Part shown: in pieces, positions 59,827-64,000 of the stretch
Layout: each line of letters opens with the position of its first letter
How positions within the stretch are numbered: position 1 is the stretch's first letter
From: JAKAIY01 sp963809385
GTDB lineage: Bacteria > Chloroflexota > Ktedonobacteria > Ktedonobacterales > JADMIN01
NCBI GenBank assembly: GCA_963809385.1
Contig: CAWEJL010000016.1
Location: forward strand, 199,608-263,607
Reading direction: 5' to 3'
Length of the DNA: 64,000 nt
Made by a program: the position numbers and the translations under genes
Notes under the pieces: generated by a model
What the model saw: the letters and a program-made list of their open reading frames with translations, nothing else
What the model was told of the DNA's origin: nothing
The model's database searches: none

Positions 59827-61002
59827 CTAGACATTGCGCCCCTCCGTCTGGCGCAAGCGCCGCTGCGCGCGAAACGCCAGACCCTGCGCATGGATGCGCC
59901 TCGCCGTATCAACCGCCCGCTGCAGCCAGCGCTTCCCCACCGCCGTTTTGCCTCGCGCCAGCAGAGCTTCGCCCAGCGACGTCTCCGCCACCGTCAGCAG
60001 CGAGTCATCCCGTATGCGGCGCGCCAGCCGGATCGTGGCCCGGATGCGCGCGGTCGTGTCTATCGCTCCCTCTGGATCGCGCAGCCGGTAGAGCCGCGCC
60101 AGCGCCAGCTCACACAGCCCCACGCCCGGCGTATCACTCGCCGCCTGCCCAACCGCCAGCGCCTCCTCCGCGTAGCGCTCTGCCCGCTCCAGATACTCGC
60201 CGCGCGCCGCTGGATCATCGCCCACTGGCGACTCCACGACATCCATGCAGATTTCCGCGGCCAGCGCGAGAATCCGGCAGGTGGAGTTGGTCGCGCCAAG
60301 CTGGCGGTAGCGGGCGGCGGCCATCTCGGCCTGGAACAACGCCTCTCGCGGCTCATTGCGCTGCCGGCGCAGCAGCGCCAGTGTCCAGGCGAACGTCCCC
60401 TGCCCTATCACACTCAGGTTCGCCAGAGGCAGCGTCCTCGCCGCATGCTGCAGATGCTCGAGCGCCCTGGAAAACTGCCCCACGAAGTAGTCCATCACCG
60501 CCGCCTTGGCGGCCAGCGTGGCTTCGAACTCCGGGTCGCGGGAAGCCCGGTCTTCGGTGTGCTCCCGCAGCAGGCGCAGCGCCAGCGAGAACTCTTCAGC
60601 GGCCTCGCGATAGAGCGAGGTGGCGCGGTGCAATGTCCCGCGAAACTCGTGGATGTCCACGAGCGCGCCGTAGTCCTGCGCGACGCCCGCCAGCTCCTCC
60701 ACCCGCGAACACCATTCGAGCGCCTGATAGAAGTGCGCCGTCTGCGCCAGATCACGCGCCCGCGCGCACTGCGCCAGCAGGTAGTAGTGCAGCATCTGCT
60801 GGCGCGTGGACATCGGTCGCCCGATCAGGCGCAACAATTCGGTCTCGACACGCAGCCGCTGATCGTCAGCGGCGGTAGATGCAAGGATGCGCTCGCGCGC
60901 CGCGAGCAGGCGCTGATGGACACGCGCGTTGAAAGCGGGATCGCGCGCCCACTCGGCCTGCTCCGGCTGGCGCAACGAGAAGACCAACTGGAGTGGCGGC
61001 AT
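59827..61002 (-). CDS. TPR-like helical repeat protein
   Basis: A 391-residue soluble protein, all alpha-helical, with TPR-like repeats from about residue 75 (QMLHYYLLAQCARARDLAQTAHFYQALEWC; DIHEFRGTLHRATSLYREAAEEFSLALRLL; AAVMDYFVGQFSRALEHLQHAARTLPLA). Size and layout are like Rap-type proteins and like the helical part of the XRE protein beside it, but there is no HTH. GAGGTGG precedes the ATG at 61002. The two genes face each other with 33 bases between their stops. Confidence 0.78.
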   Translation of the reverse strand: MPPLQLVFSLRQPEQAEWARDPAFNARVHQRLLAARERILASTAADDQRLRVETELLRLIGRPMSTRQQMLHYYLLAQCARARDLAQTAHFYQALEWCSRVEELAGVAQDYGALVDIHEFRGTLHRATSLYREAAEEFSLALRLLREHTEDRASRDPEFEATLAAKAAVMDYFVGQFSRALEHLQHAARTLPLANLSVIGQGTFAWTLALLRRQRNEPREALFQAEMAAARYRQLGATNSTCRILALAAEICMDVVESPVGDDPAARGEYLERAERYAEEALAVGQAASDTPGVGLCELALARLYRLRDPEGAIDTTARIRATIRLARRIRDDSLLTVAETSLGEALLARGKTAVGKRWLQRAVDTARRIHAQGLAFRAQRRLRQTEGRNV

Positions 61003-61291
61003 AAACAACCACCTCGATAGCAGAAAATGGCGCGACCGTCCACGAGCCGGGACGCCGTATCGAGCTCACTGGCGAGCGCCCGCCTGGAGGCCACCTGGCG
61101 AATCATCAACCTGTAAGGACGCGAGGATAGCTAGCGACAGGCGTCCTTTCCTGCGTTATATCGCTACCGGGCGCTGAATGCAAGTGAATCGAGTCAAGTG
61201 AATGCAAGCCGCCACCGGCTCTCATCGAGCCGGGGGCGACCGCCTGAGCTTGACCTTGAGCTTGACAAACACCGCTACAGATACACGCCTA

Positions 61292-61498
61292 TCAGCACGG
61301 CGCGTATGAGCCTGCGCAGGTATCCGCCAGTTGCGACTGCGCTGACGCGACCGCATGGGCGCCCACTGGCGCGCTGGCGATCGCCAGACCACCCGCGACA
61401 ACCAGCGCGGCGACCAATAGCCAGAGATGGACACGCCCCACGACCCGGCGCGCGGAGCGGAGTAGATGCGTATGCGAACGTGTATAGCGTACAATCAT
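61292..61498 (-). CDS. Small secreted peptide candidate
   Basis: A 68-residue frame with a good signal peptide (RRVVGRVHLWLLVAALVVAGGLAIASAPVGAHA) and a short remainder ASAQSQLADTCAGSYAPC with two cysteines. It lies 290 bases upstream of the TPR gene on the same strand. GAAAGGCC stands 12 bases before the ATG, somewhat far. It could be a signalling peptide precursor or a small exported protein. Modest support. Confidence 0.45.
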   Translation of the reverse strand: MIVRYTRSHTHLLRSARRVVGRVHLWLLVAALVVAGGLAIASAPVGAHAVASAQSQLADTCAGSYAPC

Positions 61499-62374
61499 GG
61501 TGGCGCTGGCCTTTCTTTATGCCGTGACACGCAGGAAGAGGCCCCACACTCGACATGGCGTGGGTTCAAAGCGCTTCTGTGGCTGGACGGCAGTGACCTG
61601 GGCTCAACTAGCTCGCTGCCGCCGCTCTTTTTTTCGTTGTCACCGGACGCCGGCCAGTGGCCGGCTTGCCTGGCCGCGGGCGCGCCGCTGACCAGGTCGG
61701 AAGCGTTATCTGTTCATCGGCGCCCTCCACTTCTGGCGTTCGTAGCTGCGGACACTGGACGGACCAGTTGGAGGCCATTCCGCTGGGTCTCAGCGCATCC
61801 ACGTCGCGTTCGGGAACTGCGCGCGCCGCGTCGCGGCATGCGGGCGCATCTCTGCGACAGCTCGCCGTGCGGCTCGTCGAGCGCCCCTGAGCGGAACCAC
61901 CTCTGAGCGCAAGGATACGCGGTCTTATTTGCAGATGCGGCGCTGGCGCGTGAGGAACTGAAAATACTCGGGGAGCGGGGGCGCTGCGGAGAGTCGCCGG
62001 CTACGTCCTTGATCCAGGCGCCACGCGCATCACCCCGCGCCGCCTCCGCACGCGCGCGGTCTCCCGCCGCGCTTTCGGATTGGCGTGTCCTCCCGCCGCT
62101 CCGACTCCCGCAACAACGCCCCCCGCCCGCCAACGCTTCCCCCTCGCCTCCGCAGAGGAGAGGGGGCCAGGGGGTGAGGCTCAGCGCGCCGCAGCCGCTG
62201 CGCCGCCTCAGCGATGATACTGGATGTACACAGCCTCCTCGCCGCGCTATACTGGATACGCTGTAAATTGACTTCCGCTGGCCGCTGTACGCACTTGATA
62301 CTCATTAATTGCTTCGCGACGTTTTGGAATAGTGTGCGCCTGGAATGCGGGTGGGCATGTGAAAAGGAAGCGGC
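61499..62374. other. Long intergenic region, no firm gene
   Basis: About 870 bases. Open frames exist on both strands but lack ribosome sites and family-like sequence. The GAGAGGGGGCCAGGGGGTGAGG-type repeat lies at 62146-62178 (as at 4.7 kb). Confidence 0.45.
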
Positions 62375-64000
62375 ATGAGCGACGCGATCATTGAGAACCC
62401 GGTGATCAATTCACCGTTCGAGGAGCCGAAGCGGCATTTCCGGTTTGGAGACGACGGCATCACGAATGAGATCATCAGAGAGCAGGCGCGTCAGCTCATA
62501 CTTCGTGCCCATCGCGCGGCCGCGCAGCTACAAGCCGTCGCAGCCCAGCTCCCAGAGACGGAGTGGACCGCCAGCCGCATCCAGGAGAACGAATTCATCA
62601 ACCGTATTCGCGCCCGCGTGGCCCTCTGGCGTCGCGGCGGGTACGTTCGGCATCACCAAGACCACCGTCCGGCTGCTGGAGCACTGGCGGAGTCCGGACC
62701 GCGAGCGCCCCTTGTTCTTCTGCCAGATCGAGGCGCTGGAGACCCTGATCTATATCACCGAAGTTGCGGGCAAGTATGGCGACGCCTCGATCGAGAACGA
62801 TCTCCGCCGCGCCGCCGAGGACGCGAATTCTGACCTCTTCCGGATCGCCGGCGAAGATGGCGACCGGCAGCGGTAAGACTGTTGTGATGGCGATGATCAT
62901 CGCGTGGCAGGCGCTCAACAAGCTCGCCAACTCGCAGGACGCGCGCTTCTCCGACACGTTCCTGATCGTCACGCCCGGCATCACCATTCGCGACCGGCTG
63001 CGTGTGCTGCTGCCGAGCGATCCCGACAATTACTACCGCCAGATGGACATCGCGCCCGCCGACATGCGCGAAGACCTGGGCCGGGCGAAGGTGCTGATCA
63101 CCAACTTCCACGCCTTCAAGCTGCGCGAAGCGTGACAGACGCCAGCAAGCTCGCCAAGGACGTGCTGACCCAGGGCAAGCCGGACCTGCTCAAGAAGTCG
63201 CCCGACCAGATGGTGCGGCGCGTCTGCCGCGAGTTGGGCTCTAAGAAGAACATCATCGTCATCAACGACGAGGCGCACCACTGCTACCGCCGCCGCCAGG
63301 AGGGCGCCGTCGAGGTGAAGCTGACGGGTGAGGACCGCACCGAGGCTGAGCAGCGCGAGGAGGAGGCGCGCATCTGGATCTCGGGCATCGAAGCGGTCAA
63401 GCGCAAGCTCGGCGTGAAGGTCGTCTACGATCTCTCGGCTACCCCGTTCTTCCTGCGCGGCTCTGGCTACCTGGAGGGCACGCTCTTCCCCTGGGTGGTG
63501 TCGGACTTCTCGCTGATTGACGCCATCGAGAGCGGCATCGTGAAGGTGCCGCGCGTGCCGGTGGCGGACGACGCGATGACCGGCGAGCTACCGACATTTC
63601 GCGACCTGTGGCAGCGCATCCGTGAGGCGCTGCCCCGCAAGGGCCGGGCGAAAGAAGAGTACGACGGCGAGCCGAAACTGCCCACCGAGCCTGGAAGCCG
63701 CGCTGGTCACGTTCTACCAGAACTACGAGCGGGCGTACCAGCGCTGGGAACACAACAGCGAGGCGCGGCTCAACGGCCTGACGCCGCCGGTCTTCATCGT
63801 CGTCTGCAACAACACGAACGTCTCGAAGCTGGTCTTCAACTACATCGCCGGCTGGGAGAAGAAGCTATCCGATGGCAAGATGTCTGTCCCGGTACCCGGC
63901 CAGCTGCCGCTCTTCAGCAACGTGCGCGACGGCCAGTGGACGGCGCGGCCAAGCGCGATCCTCGTGGATAGCGCGCAGCTCGAATCCGGCGAGGGGATGA
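62375..64000 (+). pseudogene. DEAD/DEAH helicase of type III restriction-like family, frameshifted and cut by the window edge
   Basis: Begins MSDAIIENPVINSPFEEPKRHFRF. By switching frame at least six times (near 62470, 62530, 62640, 62865, 63130, 63690) a continuous protein is read: RRVSSYFVPIARPR, EFINRIRARVALWRRGGY, LFFCQIEALETLIYITEVAGKYGD, Walker A KMATGSGKTVVMAM, FLIVTPGITIRDRLRVLLPSD, DEAH box VINDEAHHCYRR, motif III YDLSATPFFLRGSG, FSLIDAIESGIVKVPRVPVADD and FIVVCNNTNVSKLVF. This is the restriction-type helicase family often annotated as type III restriction endonuclease. The gene runs past the window. Six single-base shifts with all motifs kept point to sequencing errors more than to decay. 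Confidence 0.85.

Noticed and set aside
61466..61906. A 146-codon plus-strand gene
   Set aside because: No ribosome site, odd composition, no recognisable domain, and it overlaps the better peptide candidate.
1..64000. tRNA and rRNA genes
   Set aside because: I looked for the T-loop GGTTCGAATCC-like core and for rRNA landmarks on both strands and found none; a covariance search could still reveal a tRNA I missed.

Overview
The window is GC-rich (AT-rich only around 54.6-55.2 kb) with no rRNA or tRNA gene that I could find. Its gene content points to Chloroflexota, most like Ktedonobacteria: XRE-HTH plus TPR regulators, a large NB-ARC/TPR regulator, BNR and PQQ-like propeller proteins anchored by one membrane helix, a DUF1906-type secreted protein, FixH/CopC/CopD proteins and a TnpB-only transposon. 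The taxon is inferred from gene content; no marker gene is present.

Layout. 0-2 kb: the start of an acyltransferase and an intact tnpB with hairpin-rich flanks. 2-8 kb: a lipoprotein, a secreted HExxE protein, an M24 peptidase and a GDSL hydrolase. 8-14.4 kb: a probable copper/redox operon (FixH-like protein, histidine kinase, response regulator, CopC, SCO-like, CopC-CopD fusion). 16-21 kb: a complex I/group 4 hydrogenase-related membrane complex (NuoD-, antiporter-, NuoB- and NuoH-like) read leftward. 21-24.6 kb: a region of small and damaged genes, including a peroxiredoxin with an in-frame TGA at its catalytic cysteine position. 25-28 kb: a MarR regulator and its likely target, an MMPL exporter. 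28-35 kb: radical SAM, OsmC and an arsenic cluster (two arsR, a CMD protein, arsD, two arsA genes). 35-48.8 kb: a TDT transporter, secreted and propeller proteins, lipoproteins, a PrmC-like paralogue, the NB-ARC regulator, a wax ester synthase and a hydrolase. 49-57.7 kb: comM and pieces of it mixed with accessory genes, including hicAB. 58-61.5 kb: an XRE-TPR protein, a TPR protein and a tiny secreted peptide. 62.4 kb to the end: a helicase/restriction-type enzyme broken by frameshifts.

The main discovery candidate is the comM scatter. The near-complete comM gene (56.2-57.7 kb, minus strand) is followed downstream, over 35 kb, by at least eight same-strand copies or remnants of its 3' end (at 55.2, 53.9, 51.4, 49.4, 41.0, 40.4, 37.2, 28.2 and 21.3 kb). 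Four share the same 5' junction, just before the codons for CGYHGDP. The copies at 53.9 and 49.4 kb keep open frames, while the distant ones are deleted and decayed. A small EVE/PUA-like gene travels beside three of these pieces. This looks like an accretion island built at comM, with the arsenic and efflux genes inside it.

A second repeat system is a family of short hairpins with TTCA/TGAA loops. They sit beside tnpB, in a tandem array at 6.0 kb, near comM, and in two ~167-bp elements with 18-bp inverted ends (24.8 and 31.0 kb).

Single-base frameshifts are common (SCO, CopD, NuoB, NuoD, antiporter, methyltransferase, peroxiredoxin, wax ester synthase, comM 3' end, helicase), while many long genes are intact. 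Sequencing errors in a draft assembly are likely for at least some, so a 'broken' gene below may be whole in the organism.
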